This document shows positions 28,482 through 37,621 of a stretch of 64,000 nt of DNA, one piece after another. Below the pieces are notes generated by a model. It made no database searches. It was not told where the DNA came from and saw only the letters and a program-made list of their open reading frames with translations. The stretch is from Pantoea sp. Mb-10 (GTDB lineage: Bacteria; Pseudomonadota; Gammaproteobacteria; Enterobacterales; Enterobacteriaceae): assembly GCF_021272205.1 (NCBI RefSeq), contig NZ_JAJSDX010000010.1, positions 58,153 to 122,152 on the forward strand. Direction: 5' to 3'. The position numbers were made by a program, and so were the translations under genes. How positions within the stretch are numbered: the stretch's first letter is position 1; each line of letters opens with the position of its first letter.

Positions 28482-29228
28482 TTACCAGTAATGCTCGCTG
28501 GTCATGTGCCCCGGCTTGCGCTTGAAGTGCTTGCGCATCTCTCGCGTATCTTTCAGCAGCTGCTGTGTGTCACGCACCATCTGTGGATTGCCGCACAGCA
28601 TCACATGGCTGCTTTCTGCATTCAACGTGAGCCCCACTGCGCCTTCCAGTTCGCCGTTCTCAATCAGCTGTGGTATCCGGCCGTGCAGGGCACCTGGCGC
28701 GGCTTCCCGGCTGACTACCGTTTGAATCTGCAGTTTGCCCGCATAGCGTTGCTGCAGTTGTTGCATCAGCGGCAGAAAGCTGAGGTCTGCGGCATAGCGC
28801 GTGGCATGTACCAGCACAATATTCTCGAAACGGTCCAGTGCTTCACCCTGCTGTAAAATCGAGAGATAAGGTCCGATTGCCGTGCCGGTCGCCAGCATCC
28901 ATAGCGTCTTGCAGTCGGGAATTTCGTCCAGCACAAAGAAACCGGCAGCCTCTTTGGTGACCATCACCTTATCGCCCGGCTTCAGCGCCTGTAAACGCGG
29001 GCTGAGTTTGCCCTCCGGCACGTTAACCAGGTAAAACTCCAGAAGTGGATCGCTGGGTGCATTCACATAGGAATAGGCGCGCTGAACCCGCTCGCCCTCG
29101 ATTTCTAACGCTAACTTGGCAAACTGCCCGGCGGTAAATCGCGCAATCGGTGCAGTGACGCGCAGGCTAAATAGCGTCTCGGTCCAATTTTTCACCTCGT
29201 GTACTTCGGCATCAATCCACTCCGCCAT
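28482..29228 (-). CDS. fpr: Ferredoxin/flavodoxin--NADP+ reductase
   Basis: FAD enzyme that passes electrons from NADPH to flavodoxin or ferredoxin; in E. coli it belongs to the SoxRS regulon. The FAD-binding motif is RVQRAYSYVNAP, the NADP site is LWMLATGTAIGPYLSILQ, and CGNPQMVRD binds the nicotinamide side. It ends in an aromatic residue (SEHYW), typical of the subclass. The 248 residues equal the E. coli length. Divergent emrD lies upstream. Confidence 0.96.
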   Translation of the reverse strand: MAEWIDAEVHEVKNWTETLFSLRVTAPIARFTAGQFAKLALEIEGERVQRAYSYVNAPSDPLLEFYLVNVPEGKLSPRLQALKPGDKVMVTKEAAGFFVLDEIPDCKTLWMLATGTAIGPYLSILQQGEALDRFENIVLVHATRYAADLSFLPLMQQLQQRYAGKLQIQTVVSREAAPGALHGRIPQLIENGELEGAVGLTLNAESSHVMLCGNPQMVRDTQQLLKDTREMRKHFKRKPGHMTSEHYW

Positions 29229-29466
29229 GATCGCTCCTTAGAATCGATTATTCCGGTAGGCCATTATCATCGCCAGCCCGTCATCGAATTGCCAGCGCTT
29301 GGCCGCCGAAAGCGCCCTTACAGACAAATCTTGCGCACAGATCAATAAGTGTAGTAATCGCTTTACAACATCGGTAATCCAGCTTGACGCCCTAACCCTA
29401 TCCTCATTTTTGCCTGTCCCTCGCTTTGTCATCAGATCCTGATATTTTTGCCGCCAGCGCTCCTTC

Positions 29467-29500
29467 CGCGCAGCATGACATGCTGCGCGAAGGGGGAGAG
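29467..29500 (+). promoter_or_regulatory. Stable hairpin next to the emrD ribosome-binding site
   Basis: CGCGCAGCAT (29467-29476), loop GAC, ATGCTGCGCG (29480-29489) form a perfect 10-bp stem. Outer pairing of CCTT (29462-29465) with AGGG (29491-29494) would extend it past one mismatch and draw in the Shine-Dalgarno AAGGGGG (29490-29496) before ATG 29501. No T-tract follows, so a terminator is unlikely. It is a candidate translational control element. Confidence 0.5.
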
Positions 29501-30712
29501 ATGATTCATTTGTTTCCTGGCGAAACCCACATGCAAAACCGTTTTCTGCTCTTTATGCTCATCGTGCTGGTGGCCGTTGGTCAGATGGCACAAACCATCT
29601 ATGTGCCCGCGATGGCGGAGATGGCCGCCGCGCTGAATGTGCGCAGCGGATCAATGCAGCAGGTCATGGCTGCCTATCTGATGACCTACGGCGGATCGCA
29701 ATTGATCTACGGTCCGCTCTCCGATCGTATCGGGCGCCGACCGGTGATCTTTACGGGCATGGCCATCTTTGCTGTGGGTGCCACGCTGGCAATGCTGGCA
29801 CCCACGCTCACGCTTCTGGTGCTGGGCAGTGCGGTGCAGGGCTTGGGAACGGGCGTGGCGGGCGTGATGGCCCGCGCGATGCCGCGCGATTTGTTCGCCA
29901 GCGGTGCGCTGCGGCGCGCAAATAGCCTGCTGAATATGGGCATTCTGGTCAGTCCGCTGCTGGCACCGGTGATAGGTGCGCTGCTGACTCACCTGTTTGG
30001 CTGGCACGCCTGCTTCGCCTTTCTACTCATGCTGTGCCTTGGCGTGACGGTATCCATGGCGCGCTGGCTCCCGGAAACGCGCCCGACACAAACCACCGTG
30101 ACGCCGTTTATGCGGCGCTACCTCACGCTATTAAGTGACGGGCATTTCGTGCGCTATCTGATGCTGCTGATCGGTGCGCTGGCAGGCATTGCGGTGTTTG
30201 AAGCCAGCTGTGGCGTATTACTGGGTGGCGTACTCAAACTGGAGGGGCTAACGGTGAGTATCCTGTTTATCCTGCCCATTCCGGCGGCGTTCTTTGGCGC
30301 CTGGTACGCGGGGCGCGAGCAAAAATCCTGGCATACGCTGATGTGGCACGGCGTAAATAGCTGTTTGCTGGCGGGCTTGCTGATGTGGATGCCCGCCTGG
30401 TTTGGCGTAATGAATATTTGGACGCTGTTGGTTCCCGCGGCGCTGTTTTTCTTTGGCGCAGGGATGCTGTTTCCACTGGCAACCTCAGGCGCAATGGAAC
30501 CCTATGCGTGGCTGGCTGGCACCGCAGGCGCATTGATTGGTGGATTGCAAAATTTGGGGTCGGGCGTGGTGGCATGGCTGTCAGCATTGCTGCCGCAGCA
30601 CGATCAATCCAGTATCGGCCTGTTAATGTTCACCACGTCCTTGGTGATGCTGCTGTGCTGGTGGCCGCTGTCACGTCATCCGGAAAGCGGCAACCAAACC
30701 ATTACAGGATAA
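29501..30712 (+). CDS. emrD: Multidrug efflux MFS transporter EmrD
   Basis: Major-facilitator drug/proton antiporter with 12 membrane segments. The N-terminal half has VAVGQMAQTIYVPAMAEMA and the MFS loop 2-3 motif GPLSDRIGRRPV; later FILPIPAAFFGAWYAG and FFFGAGMLFPLATSGAMEP are characteristic of EmrD. ATG at 29501 has the only good Shine-Dalgarno (AAGGGGG); ATG at 29531 gives a start closer to the E. coli protein and is possible. The end overlaps convergent glpX by 11 bases. In E. coli K-12 emrD lies elsewhere. Confidence 0.9.
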   Translation: MIHLFPGETHMQNRFLLFMLIVLVAVGQMAQTIYVPAMAEMAAALNVRSGSMQQVMAAYLMTYGGSQLIYGPLSDRIGRRPVIFTGMAIFAVGATLAMLAPTLTLLVLGSAVQGLGTGVAGVMARAMPRDLFASGALRRANSLLNMGILVSPLLAPVIGALLTHLFGWHACFAFLLMLCLGVTVSMARWLPETRPTQTTVTPFMRRYLTLLSDGHFVRYLMLLIGALAGIAVFEASCGVLLGGVLKLEGLTVSILFILPIPAAFFGAWYAGREQKSWHTLMWHGVNSCLLAGLLMWMPAWFGVMNIWTLLVPAALFFFGAGMLFPLATSGAMEPYAWLAGTAGALIGGLQNLGSGVVAWLSALLPQHDQSSIGLLMFTTSLVMLLCWWPLSRHPESGNQTITG

Positions 30713-31712
30713 AAGGATGCAGCGCTGCGTCTTTGCGATCCAGATAATGGATCGACTGGATGCGGCGCAGCGTGCGTGATTTACCGCGAATCAACAGCGT
30801 TTCACTGGTGGCGATATTCTCTTTACGCGTGATGCCTTTCAGCAGATCGCCGGTGGTAATCCCGGTGGCGGCGAAGATAACGTTATCGTTACGCGCCATT
30901 TGCCCCAGCGAAAGCACCTCGCCAGCGCGAATGCCCATCTCTGCACAGCGCTGCAGCTCTTGCTCGCCGAGGCGTCTGTTCTCTTCGCTGTCGCCTTTTA
31001 CCTGATGACGCGGCAACAAGCGCGCCTGCATATCGCCGTCCAGGGCGCGGATCACCGCGGCTGAGACGACGCCCTCTGGCGCACCGCCGATGCCGTAGAG
31101 CACATCGACTTCGCTATCGGGCATGCAGGTCAGAATGGAGGCCGCCACGTCGCCGTCCGGGAAGGCAAACACCCGTACCCCTAGCTGCTGCAGCTCAGCA
31201 ATAACGGCATCATGGCGCGGTTTGGCCAGAATCGACACGGTAAGCTGTGTCAACGGCTTACCCAGCGCCACAGCAATGTTGCGTAAATTGGTTGCTAGCG
31301 GCTGCGTGAGATCGATAGCCCCGCGTGCGCCAGGGCCGACAATCAGCTTTTCCATGTACATATCGGGCGCGTGCAGGAATGTGCCTTTGTCACCTACGGC
31401 CAGCACCGCCAGCGCGTTGGCCTGGCCCATTGCTGTCATGCGCGTACCTTCAATCGGATCCACGGCAATGTCGACGGCATCACCACATCCACGACCGACT
31501 TTTTCACCAATGTACAGCATCGGTGCATCGTCGATTTCGCCTTCGCCAATCACGATGGTACCGTCGATGTTCAGGGTGTTGAGCATAATGCGCATGGCAT
31601 TGACCGCCGCGCCATCGGCGGCGTTCTTGTCGCCGCGTCCTAACCAGTTATAGCCCGCTAAAGCAGCGGCTTCGGTCACGCGGGAAAATTCAATCGCGAG
31701 TTCTCGTTTCAT
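30702..31712 (-). CDS. glpX: Fructose-1,6-bisphosphatase class II
   Basis: Gluconeogenic Mn-dependent phosphatase. The metal/phosphate motifs are IGEGEIDDAPMLYIGE and VDPIEGTRMTA, followed by IGGAPEGVVSAA. The 336 residues match E. coli GlpX. It follows glpK on the same strand, as in the E. coli glpFKX operon. The intergenic gap here has a strong terminator plus a purine-rich tract, so glpX may be partly uncoupled. Confidence 0.95.
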   Translation of the reverse strand: MKRELAIEFSRVTEAAALAGYNWLGRGDKNAADGAAVNAMRIMLNTLNIDGTIVIGEGEIDDAPMLYIGEKVGRGCGDAVDIAVDPIEGTRMTAMGQANALAVLAVGDKGTFLHAPDMYMEKLIVGPGARGAIDLTQPLATNLRNIAVALGKPLTQLTVSILAKPRHDAVIAELQQLGVRVFAFPDGDVAASILTCMPDSEVDVLYGIGGAPEGVVSAAVIRALDGDMQARLLPRHQVKGDSEENRRLGEQELQRCAEMGIRAGEVLSLGQMARNDNVIFAATGITTGDLLKGITRKENIATSETLLIRGKSRTLRRIQSIHYLDRKDAALHPFIL

Positions 31713-31773
31713 GGTGGCACCTGATCAAAAACAGGCGGGCAGTGTAGCACAGCGGAGGAGAGGGGGAGGGGGG

Positions 31774-31803
31774 AGGAAAACCTGCGGCAGGGCGCCGCAG
31801 GTT
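31774..31803 (-). terminator. Terminator between glpK and glpX
   Basis: Read on the minus strand, AACCTGCGGC (complement of 31794-31803) pairs with GCCGCAGGTT (complement of 31779-31788), a perfect 10-bp stem with a 5-base loop. TTCC continues the T-run. It follows the glpK stop and precedes glpX. Confidence 0.75.
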
Positions 31804-31812
31804 AAACAGAGA

Positions 31813-33324
31813 TTACTCAGCGTCTTCCCATGAACGGGCACGGGCTACCGCTTTCTGCCAGCCAGCGTAGAGCACGTTACGCTGCGTGGTTTCGATGGTT
31901 GGACGGAACTCGCGTTCAATGACGGCTTTCGCACGCACCTCTTCCAAATCGCTCCAGAAGCCCACCGCCAGACCCGCCAGGTAGGCAGCACCTAACGCAG
32001 TCACTTCGCGCACTTCCGGACGCTCAACGCGCGTGCCGAGAATGTCTGACTGGAACTGCATCAGGAAGTTGTTGGCAACGGCACCGCCGTCAACGCGCAG
32101 CGATTGCAGGCGAGTACCCGCATCATTCTGCATCGCTTCCAGTACGTCGCGCGTCTGGTAGGCAATCGATTCCAGGGTGGCGCGAATAATGTGGTTAGCA
32201 TTCGCTCCGCGCGTCAGGCCGAAGATGGCACCACGCGCATAGGGGTCCCAATAAGGCGCACCCAAGCCAGTAAAGGCCGGCACCATATAAACGCCGTTGG
32301 TGTCTTTGACTTTCAGCGCAAAGTATTCGGAATCGGTTGAATCGCTGATCAACTTCATCTCGTCACGCAGCCATTGGATAGAGGCACCGCCGATAAAGAC
32401 CGCGCCTTCCAGCGCATAGTTCACTTCACCGCGTGGGCCGCAGGCGATGGTGGTGAGCAGGCCATGGGTAGACGTGACCGCTTCGGTGCCGGTGTTCATC
32501 AGCATAAAGCAGCCCGTACCGTAGGTGTTTTTCGCCATGCCCGGCTGTACGCAAAGTTGGCCATACAGGGCCGCCTGCTGGTCGCCAGCGATACCGGCAA
32601 TCGGAATACGCGTGCCGCCTTTACCGCCAATGTTGGTCTGACCATACACTTCGGAAGAGCTTTTCACTTCTGGCAGCATTTCACGCGGAATATCCAGGAT
32701 CTCCAGCATGCGCTCATCCCACTCCAACTTGTGGATGTTATACATCATGGTACGCGATGCGTTGGTGTGGTCTGTAACGTGAACGCGCCCTTGCGTCATT
32801 TTCCAGATAAGCCAGGTGTCAACGGTACCAAAGAGCAGCTCACCGCGTTTAGCACGCTCACGCGCACCTTCAACGTTATCTAAAATCCACTTCACTTTGG
32901 TGCCGGAGAAGTACGGGTTAATCACCAGACCGGTAGTGTGCTGGATGTACTCTTCCAGCCCCTCTTTCTTCAGCTTATTACAGTAATCTGCTGTGCGCGG
33001 ATCCTGCCAAACGATAGCGTTGTAAACCGGCTTGCCGCTCTCTTTATCCCACACGATGGCGGTTTCACGCTGGTTGGTGATACCGATCGCGGCGATTTGA
33101 TCGGAGCTGATGTCGGCATGTGCCAGCACTTCAACCAGGGTTGAGCTCTGTGAGGCCCAGATGTCCATGGGATCGTGCTCTACCCAGCCCGCTTTCGGGT
33201 AGATCTGGGTAAATTCGCGCTGTGAAACGGCAACGATATTGGCGTCATGATCGAGCACGACGGCACGTGAGCTGGTGGTGCCCTGGTCGAGCGCGACAAT
33301 GTATTTTTTATCTGTCGTAGTCAT
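31813..33324 (-). CDS. glpK: Glycerol kinase
   Basis: Phosphorylates glycerol after uptake through GlpF; in E. coli it is inhibited by fructose 1,6-bisphosphate and EIIA-Glc. It is a 503-residue FGGY-family kinase. The ATP-side motif is [14 protein letters not shown], the glycerol site includes [11 protein letters not shown], and [11 protein letters not shown] and [17 protein letters not shown] are diagnostic. It starts 30 bases after glpF in the glpFK operon. Confidence 0.97.
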   Translation of the reverse strand: MTTTDKKYIVALDQGTTSSRAVVLDHDANIVAVSQREFTQIYPKAGWVEHDPMDIWASQSSTLVEVLAHADISSDQIAAIGITNQRETAIVWDKESGKPVYNAIVWQDPRTADYCNKLKKEGLEEYIQHTTGLVINPYFSGTKVKWILDNVEGARERAKRGELLFGTVDTWLIWKMTQGRVHVTDHTNASRTMMYNIHKLEWDERMLEILDIPREMLPEVKSSSEVYGQTNIGGKGGTRIPIAGIAGDQQAALYGQLCVQPGMAKNTYGTGCFMLMNTGTEAVTSTHGLLTTIACGPRGEVNYALEGAVFIGGASIQWLRDEMKLISDSTDSEYFALKVKDTNGVYMVPAFTGLGAPYWDPYARGAIFGLTRGANANHIIRATLESIAYQTRDVLEAMQNDAGTRLQSLRVDGGAVANNFLMQFQSDILGTRVERPEVREVTALGAAYLAGLAVGFWSDLEEVRAKAVIEREFRPTIETTQRNVLYAGWQKAVARARSWEDAE

Positions 33325-33354
33325 TTACGTTTTCCCGATGATGAAGAGTGAAAC

Positions 33355-34203
33355 TTACGCTTTACGCTGCTCTGCGCGCGCAATCGGCTTTTCTGTTGTG
33401 GTAATCGCCGCTGCGGCAACCGGCAGATGACGGCCAATCAGCGCACGATAACCGAAAGCACCTAAGCAGGCACCGACCAGCGGGCCAAAAATAGGAACCA
33501 GGAAGTAAGGAATATCTTTGCCGCCCGTGAAGGCGACATCGCCCCAACCGGCAATGAATGCGAACAGTTTAGGACCAAAATCACGCGCCGGGTTCAGGGC
33601 GAAGCCGGTCAGTGGGCCCATTGAACCGCCGATCACGGCGACCAGCAGACCGATCAGCAGCGGTGCCAGCGGACCACGCGGAACGCCGTTGCCATCATCC
33701 GTTAACGCCATGATAACCGCCATCAACACAGCGGTAATCACCATCTCAACCAGGAAAGCCTGTGCCACGCTGATGTGCGGGTTAGGGTAAGTTGAGAAGA
33801 TGCCTGCCAGGTCAAGGCTTTGTACGCTTCCGCGTACCATTTGGTGGCTGGCTTCGTAGTCAAAGAACAGATTGTAGTAAAGTCCGTAAACCAGAGCAGC
33901 GGCACAGAAAGCGCCGGCAACCTGCGCCAGAATGTACGGCAGCACTTTGCGGCCTTCAAAATTCGCAAACAGACACAACGCAACGGTTACGGCTGGGTTA
34001 AGGTGTGCACCTGACACGCCTGCACTCAGATAAACCGCCATGGAGACAGCTAGACCCCAGATAATACAGATTTCCCACTGACCGAACGCGGCACCCGCCA
34101 GTTTCAGAGCAGCCACACAACCTGCGCCGAAAAAGATGATCAACCCGGTGCCAAGAAACTCGGCGATGCACTGACCTTTAAGCGTATTCGTAGTCTGACT
34201 CAT
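33355..34203 (-). CDS. glpF: Glycerol uptake facilitator (aquaglyceroporin)
   Basis: Inner-membrane channel for glycerol. It has six membrane segments and two half-helices with the NPA motifs HLNPAVTVAL and ALNPARDFGPK, the second with the Arg of the selectivity filter. The 282 residues match the family. It is first in the glpFK(X) operon; the 417-base upstream region carries a GlpR-like operator and a CRP-like site. Confidence 0.96.
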   Translation of the reverse strand: MSQTTNTLKGQCIAEFLGTGLIIFFGAGCVAALKLAGAAFGQWEICIIWGLAVSMAVYLSAGVSGAHLNPAVTVALCLFANFEGRKVLPYILAQVAGAFCAAALVYGLYYNLFFDYEASHQMVRGSVQSLDLAGIFSTYPNPHISVAQAFLVEMVITAVLMAVIMALTDDGNGVPRGPLAPLLIGLLVAVIGGSMGPLTGFALNPARDFGPKLFAFIAGWGDVAFTGGKDIPYFLVPIFGPLVGACLGAFGYRALIGRHLPVAAAAITTTEKPIARAEQRKA

Positions 34204-34620
34204 AATGGCATTCCTGAAGCGAGGTTAAATTTTATCAGTTTTTGTTCTCAATCCATGAGTCACCCAGCTCTAATGTAGGGCTGATGTAAATTTATCGTTA
34301 ACGAGCATAAACGAGAAATACCGCGCTTAAGATCTGTGTAGTGCGTCATAAAAATGAGCGTTTTCGCGTATTTTACCTTTCTTTAAGGGTCACAAAGGGC
34401 CCCTTCGGGCGTCTATAAGCGTGACCGCGCGCAAAATTGCGCGATCCTGAGCGTTTGATTAAGCATAAACTGAAAAGTGTTACAGACTTCCCGCGCAAGC
34501 CCTGTGCCACTGGACTTGCCGCAGATGGCTACTTACAATCGACCTATCGTGGCTGGCTACCTGTAATCGTGCAGCCCCAGCGCTATCAACGCCTTGCAAG
34601 AATCAGGAGAGGTTAGAAAG
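34204..34620. promoter_or_regulatory. Divergent glpF / zapB control region
   Basis: A gene-free stretch of 417 bases. TTTATCGTTAACGAGCATAA at 34291-34310, with the palindromic core TCGTTAACGA, resembles a GlpR operator. TGTGT-N6-TCATA at 34335-34350 resembles a CRP site (8 of 10 half-site bases). CGCGCAA-AA-TTGCGCG at 34428-34443 is a strong inverted repeat. On the zapB side two imperfect copies of TGGCTAC..TA..AATCG start at 34526 and 34554, 28 bases apart. Confidence 0.6.
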
Positions 34621-34860
34621 ATGTCATTTGAAGTGTTCGAAAAACTGGAAGCGAAAGTACAGCAGGCGATTGATACCATCACGCTGCTGCAGATGGAAAT
34701 CGAAGAGCTGAAAGAGCAGAACAATACGCTGAAAAACGAAGCCAGCCAGGCTTCCGGCAATCACGAAGCGCTGATGCGTGAAAATCAGCATCTGAAAGAA
34801 GAGCAGCATGTGTGGCAGGAGCGCCTGCGTGCACTACTGGGAAAAATGGAAGAAGTTTAA
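34621..34860 (+). CDS. zapB: Cell division protein ZapB
   Basis: Small cytoplasmic coiled-coil protein that joins the Z-ring through ZapA and links it to MatP and the chromosome terminus. Almost all of the 79 residues (after [18 protein letters not shown]) form heptads rich in Leu, Glu and Gln. ATG at 34621 is chosen because AGGAGAGG lies just upstream and the product is close to the 81 residues of E. coli. It is divergent from glpF and followed by a strong terminator. Confidence 0.95.
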   Translation: MSFEVFEKLEAKVQQAIDTITLLQMEIEELKEQNNTLKNEASQASGNHEALMRENQHLKEEQHVWQERLRALLGKMEEV

Positions 34861-34878
34861 GCGTCGTGGCTTAAACCA

Positions 34879-34905
34879 ACGGGTGCCTCGGCACCCGTTT
34901 TTGTT
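34879..34905 (+). terminator. zapB terminator
   Basis: ACGGGTGC (34879-34886), loop CTCG, GCACCCGT (34891-34898), then TTTTGTTT. A strong intrinsic terminator between convergent zapB and rraA. Confidence 0.82.
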
Positions 34906-34917
34906 TGCGTGATGCGC

Positions 34918-35403
34918 TTATTCGATATCCAGCGCATCTTCAGACAGGATAATGCCGGTGTTGTCGGCGTAAAGGTGATCGCCTGAGAAGAATGTCACGC
35001 CACCAAAGTTGACCCGCACGTCGCTTTCTCCGATGCCTTCACCCGCTGCGCCAACCGGAATGGCGGCAATCGCCTGAATGCCAATTTCCAGCTCTTCGAG
35101 TTCATCAACCTGACGTACCGAGCCGTAAACCACGATCCCTTCCCACTCGTTTTCTTGCGCCAGGCGCGCCAGCTGTGCATCAACCAGCGCACGACGGACC
35201 GAACCACCACCGTCGACAACCAGCACGCGTCCCCGGCCATTTTCCTCCAGCAGATCGTAGAGCAGGCCATTATCTTCGAAACATTTCACTGTGGTTATTT
35301 GACCACCGAAGGAGGTACGCCCGCCAAAGTTGGAAAAAAGCGGTTCAACCACATTCACTTCTTCATGGTAGATGTCACAGAGTTCAGATGTATCGTATTT
35401 CAT
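34918..35403 (-). CDS. rraA: Ribonuclease E inhibitor RraA
   Basis: Trimeric protein that binds the C-terminal half of RNase E and slows mRNA decay. The 161-residue protein begins [21 protein letters not shown] and has the core [27 protein letters not shown] at 35403 matches the E. coli length; 26 upstream codons in frame cross the promoter. In E. coli menA separates it from hslU, but here hslU lies directly upstream. Confidence 0.95.
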   Translation of the reverse strand: MKYDTSELCDIYHEEVNVVEPLFSNFGGRTSFGGQITTVKCFEDNGLLYDLLEENGRGRVLVVDGGGSVRRALVDAQLARLAQENEWEGIVVYGSVRQVDELEELEIGIQAIAAIPVGAAGEGIGESDVRVNFGGVTFFSGDHLYADNTGIILSEDALDIE

Positions 35404-35435
35404 AGGGATATCGTCTGTTTGCCACAGGAGCGGTA

Positions 35436-35465
35436 AGTATATCGCTTTCTGGCGATCGTTGGCAA
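35436..35465 (-). promoter_or_regulatory. rraA promoter
   Basis: On the minus strand TTGCCA (complement of 35460-35465), an 18-base spacer and TATACT (complement of 35436-35441) lie 33 bases before the rraA ATG. This lets rraA be expressed independently of hslVU. Confidence 0.65.
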
Positions 35466-35507
35466 AATCATCAGCCGCCAAAAAAAGCGCTGCATCAATA
35501 TCCTGCG

Positions 35508-35536
35508 CAAAAAAATGCCCGGCACAAAGGCCGGGC
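35508..35536 (-). terminator. hslU terminator
   Basis: Minus strand: GCCCGGC pairs with GCCGGGC (complements of 35530-35536 and 35517-35523), followed by A and seven T (complement of 35509-35515). A strong intrinsic terminator 20 bases after the hslU stop. Confidence 0.82.
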
Positions 35537-35555
35537 AGTCGGGTAAAACGGGGGC

Positions 35556-36890
35556 TTACAGAATAAAGCGGCTGAGATCTTCGTCTGCCACCAGTACATC
35601 CAGATGTTTGCCCACGTACTCGGCATCGATGGTGATCGATTCGCCGTTGCGATCGCTGGCGTCGTAGGAGATATCTTCCATCAGACGCTCCAGCACGGTA
35701 TGCAAGCGGCGCGCACCGATGTTCTCGGTGGTCTCGTTAACCTGCCAAGCCGCTTCAGCAATACGACGAATACCGTCTTCCGTGAACTCAACGTTGACGC
35801 CTTCGGTGCCCATCAGCGCTTTATACTGCACCGTCACGGAGGCATTCGGTTCGGTGAGGATACGTTCGAAATCGTTCACCGTCAGCGCCTGGAGCTCGAC
35901 GCGAATCGGCAGACGGCCCTGCAGCTCTGGAATCAGGTCCGAGGGGCTGGCCACCTGGAATGCGCCAGAAGCAATAAACAGAATATGGTCGGTTTTTACC
36001 ATGCCATGTTTGGTGGACACGGTGCAGCCTTCCACCAGCGGCAGCAGATCGCGCTGCACACCTTCACGCGAGACATCGGGGCCGGAAGATTGACCGCCGC
36101 GCTTACAAATTTTATCGATCTCGTCGATAAAGACGATGCCGTGCTGCTCAACGGCGTCAATTGCGTCCTGCTTTAACTCTTCCGGATTCACCAGCTTGGC
36201 GGCTTCTTCCTCGATCAGCAGCTTCATGGCGTCTTTAATTTTCAATTTGCGCGGCTTCTGCTTTTGACCGCCCAAGTTTTGGAACATCGACTGCAGCTGG
36301 CTCGTCATCTCTTCCATGCCCGGAGGCGCCATGATCTCAACGCCCGGTGCGGAAACCGCTAAATCAATTTCGATCTCTTTATCGTCGAGCTGGCCTTCGC
36401 GCAATTTTTTACGGAAAGATTGGCGTGCCGCAGAAGGCTCTGCGCTCTGCTCGGCCTGGCCCCAGTTATTTTTCGCCGGTGGGATCAGCACGTCGAGAAT
36501 ACGCTCTTCTGCCATCTCTTCAGCGCGGTATTTGTTCTTCTCGATCGCCTGGCTGCGCACCATTTTGATCGCCGAATCGGTCAGGTCGCGGATAATTGAA
36601 TCCACTTCTTTACCCACATACCCAACTTCGGTGAATTTGGTGGCTTCTACTTTAATAAACGGCGCGTTTGCCAGCTTCGCCAAACGACGGGCGATTTCGG
36701 TTTTACCCACGCCAGTGGGGCCAATCATCAGAATATTTTTCGGGGTGACTTCATGGCGCAGCTCTTCATCAAGCTGCATACGGCGCCAGCGGTTGCGCAG
36801 CGCAATCGCCACGGCCTTCTTTGCACCGTCCTGGCCGATGATAAAGCGGTTGAGTTCGCTAACAATCTCGCGGGGAGTCATCTCAGACAT
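35556..36890 (-). CDS. hslU: HslU, ATPase subunit of the HslVU protease
   Basis: Hexameric AAA+ unfoldase that feeds substrates such as SulA and RpoH to HslV. Walker A is [16 protein letters not shown], Walker B is [10 protein letters not shown], and the pore motif GYVG is in [14 protein letters not shown]. The I domain follows (about residues 110-240), and the C-terminus LSRFIL is the tail that docks in HslV. The 444 residues match the family. It lies 11 bases after the hslV stop, in one operon. Confidence 0.97.
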   Translation of the reverse strand: MSEMTPREIVSELNRFIIGQDGAKKAVAIALRNRWRRMQLDEELRHEVTPKNILMIGPTGVGKTEIARRLAKLANAPFIKVEATKFTEVGYVGKEVDSIIRDLTDSAIKMVRSQAIEKNKYRAEEMAEERILDVLIPPAKNNWGQAEQSAEPSAARQSFRKKLREGQLDDKEIEIDLAVSAPGVEIMAPPGMEEMTSQLQSMFQNLGGQKQKPRKLKIKDAMKLLIEEEAAKLVNPEELKQDAIDAVEQHGIVFIDEIDKICKRGGQSSGPDVSREGVQRDLLPLVEGCTVSTKHGMVKTDHILFIASGAFQVASPSDLIPELQGRLPIRVELQALTVNDFERILTEPNASVTVQYKALMGTEGVNVEFTEDGIRRIAEAAWQVNETTENIGARRLHTVLERLMEDISYDASDRNGESITIDAEYVGKHLDVLVADEDLSRFIL

Positions 36891-36901
36891 GATTTAAATC
36901 C

Positions 36902-37432
36902 TTACGCCTTGGACGGTAATTCTTCAAAGTTAATATTATGGTTAGTGTAAATGCAGATATCGCCCGCGATGTTCAGCGCTTTTTCAACAATATCGTGTGC
37001 ACCAATCTCAGTGTTTTCCAGCAGCGCGCGTGCGGCTGCTTGTGCGTAAGGCCCACCGGAGCCGATAGCAATCAAATCGTTTTCTGGCTGAATCACATCA
37101 CCGTTGCCGCTAATAATCAGCGAAGAGTTCTCATCGGCAACCGCCAGCAAGGCTTCAAGGCGACGCAGCATGCGGTCGGTGCGCCAGTCTTTCGCTAATT
37201 CTACCGCCGCTTTAACCAGATGCCCCTGATGCATCTCAAGCTTACGCTCGAACAGTTCAAACAGCGTGAAGGCATCTGCGGTACCGCCAGCAAAGCCAGC
37301 GATCACTTTATCGTTGTAGAGACGACGCACTTTTTTTACGTTGCCTTTCATTACGGTATTGCCGAGCGTTGCCTGGCCATCACCGCCAATCACCACGCGG
37401 CCATTGCGTCGTACACTCACTATCGTTGTCAC
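36902..37432 (-). CDS. hslV: HslV, peptidase subunit of the HslVU protease
   Basis: Proteasome beta-type N-terminal threonine protease forming a double hexamer. After removal of the initiator, the mature chain begins [10 protein letters not shown] with the catalytic Thr1. The [10 protein letters not shown] and [15 protein letters not shown] segments are conserved. The start is GTG at 37432, because it places Thr right after the initiator, gives 176 residues and has AAGGGG upstream. It is preceded by a sigma-32 promoter and a leader hairpin. Confidence 0.96.
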   Translation of the reverse strand: MTTIVSVRRNGRVVIGGDGQATLGNTVMKGNVKKVRRLYNDKVIAGFAGGTADAFTLFELFERKLEMHQGHLVKAAVELAKDWRTDRMLRRLEALLAVADENSSLIISGNGDVIQPENDLIAIGSGGPYAQAAARALLENTEIGAHDIVEKALNIAGDICIYTNHNINFEELPSKA

Positions 37433-37465
37433 GGGCAGACCCCTTGTTACATTAGAAATGGAACG

Positions 37466-37482
37466 CCGTGCACAGAGCACGG
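37466..37482 (-). promoter_or_regulatory. hslVU 5' leader hairpin
   Basis: CCGTGC (37466-37471), 5-base loop, GCACGG (37477-37482) lie within the roughly 60-base leader of hslV. A 5'-UTR inverted repeat that stabilises hslVU mRNA is known in E. coli; this is the positional equivalent. Confidence 0.55.
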
Positions 37483-37498
37483 GTCAGCATGCAACCTG

Positions 37499-37525
37499 AT
37501 ATGGGGCGGGTTTAAGGTCTTTCAA
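37499..37525 (-). promoter_or_regulatory. Sigma-32 (heat-shock) promoter of hslVU
   Basis: On the minus strand GGTTGAAA, with TTGAAA at the complement of 37520-37525, is followed by a 13-base spacer and CCCCATAT (complement of 37499-37506). Both elements match the sigma-32 consensus almost perfectly and lie 67 bases before the hslV start. Confidence 0.88.
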
Positions 37526-37574
37526 CCCCGCCGTTGTGACCATGATGAAATTGTAGGAAGAATCCGGAGAGAGG

Positions 37575-37607
37575 CCGCCCGGCGTGGACTGAAGAAGCAC
37601 CGGGCGG
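37575..37607 (-). terminator. Putative ftsN terminator
   Basis: CCGCCCGG (37575-37582) and CCGGGCGG (37600-37607) form an 8-bp stem with a 17-base loop after the ftsN stop. On the minus strand the tail is pyrimidine-rich (CCTCTCTCC) rather than T-only, so the strength is uncertain. Confidence 0.45.
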
Positions 37608-37621
37608 TTTATAGGGGGCGA

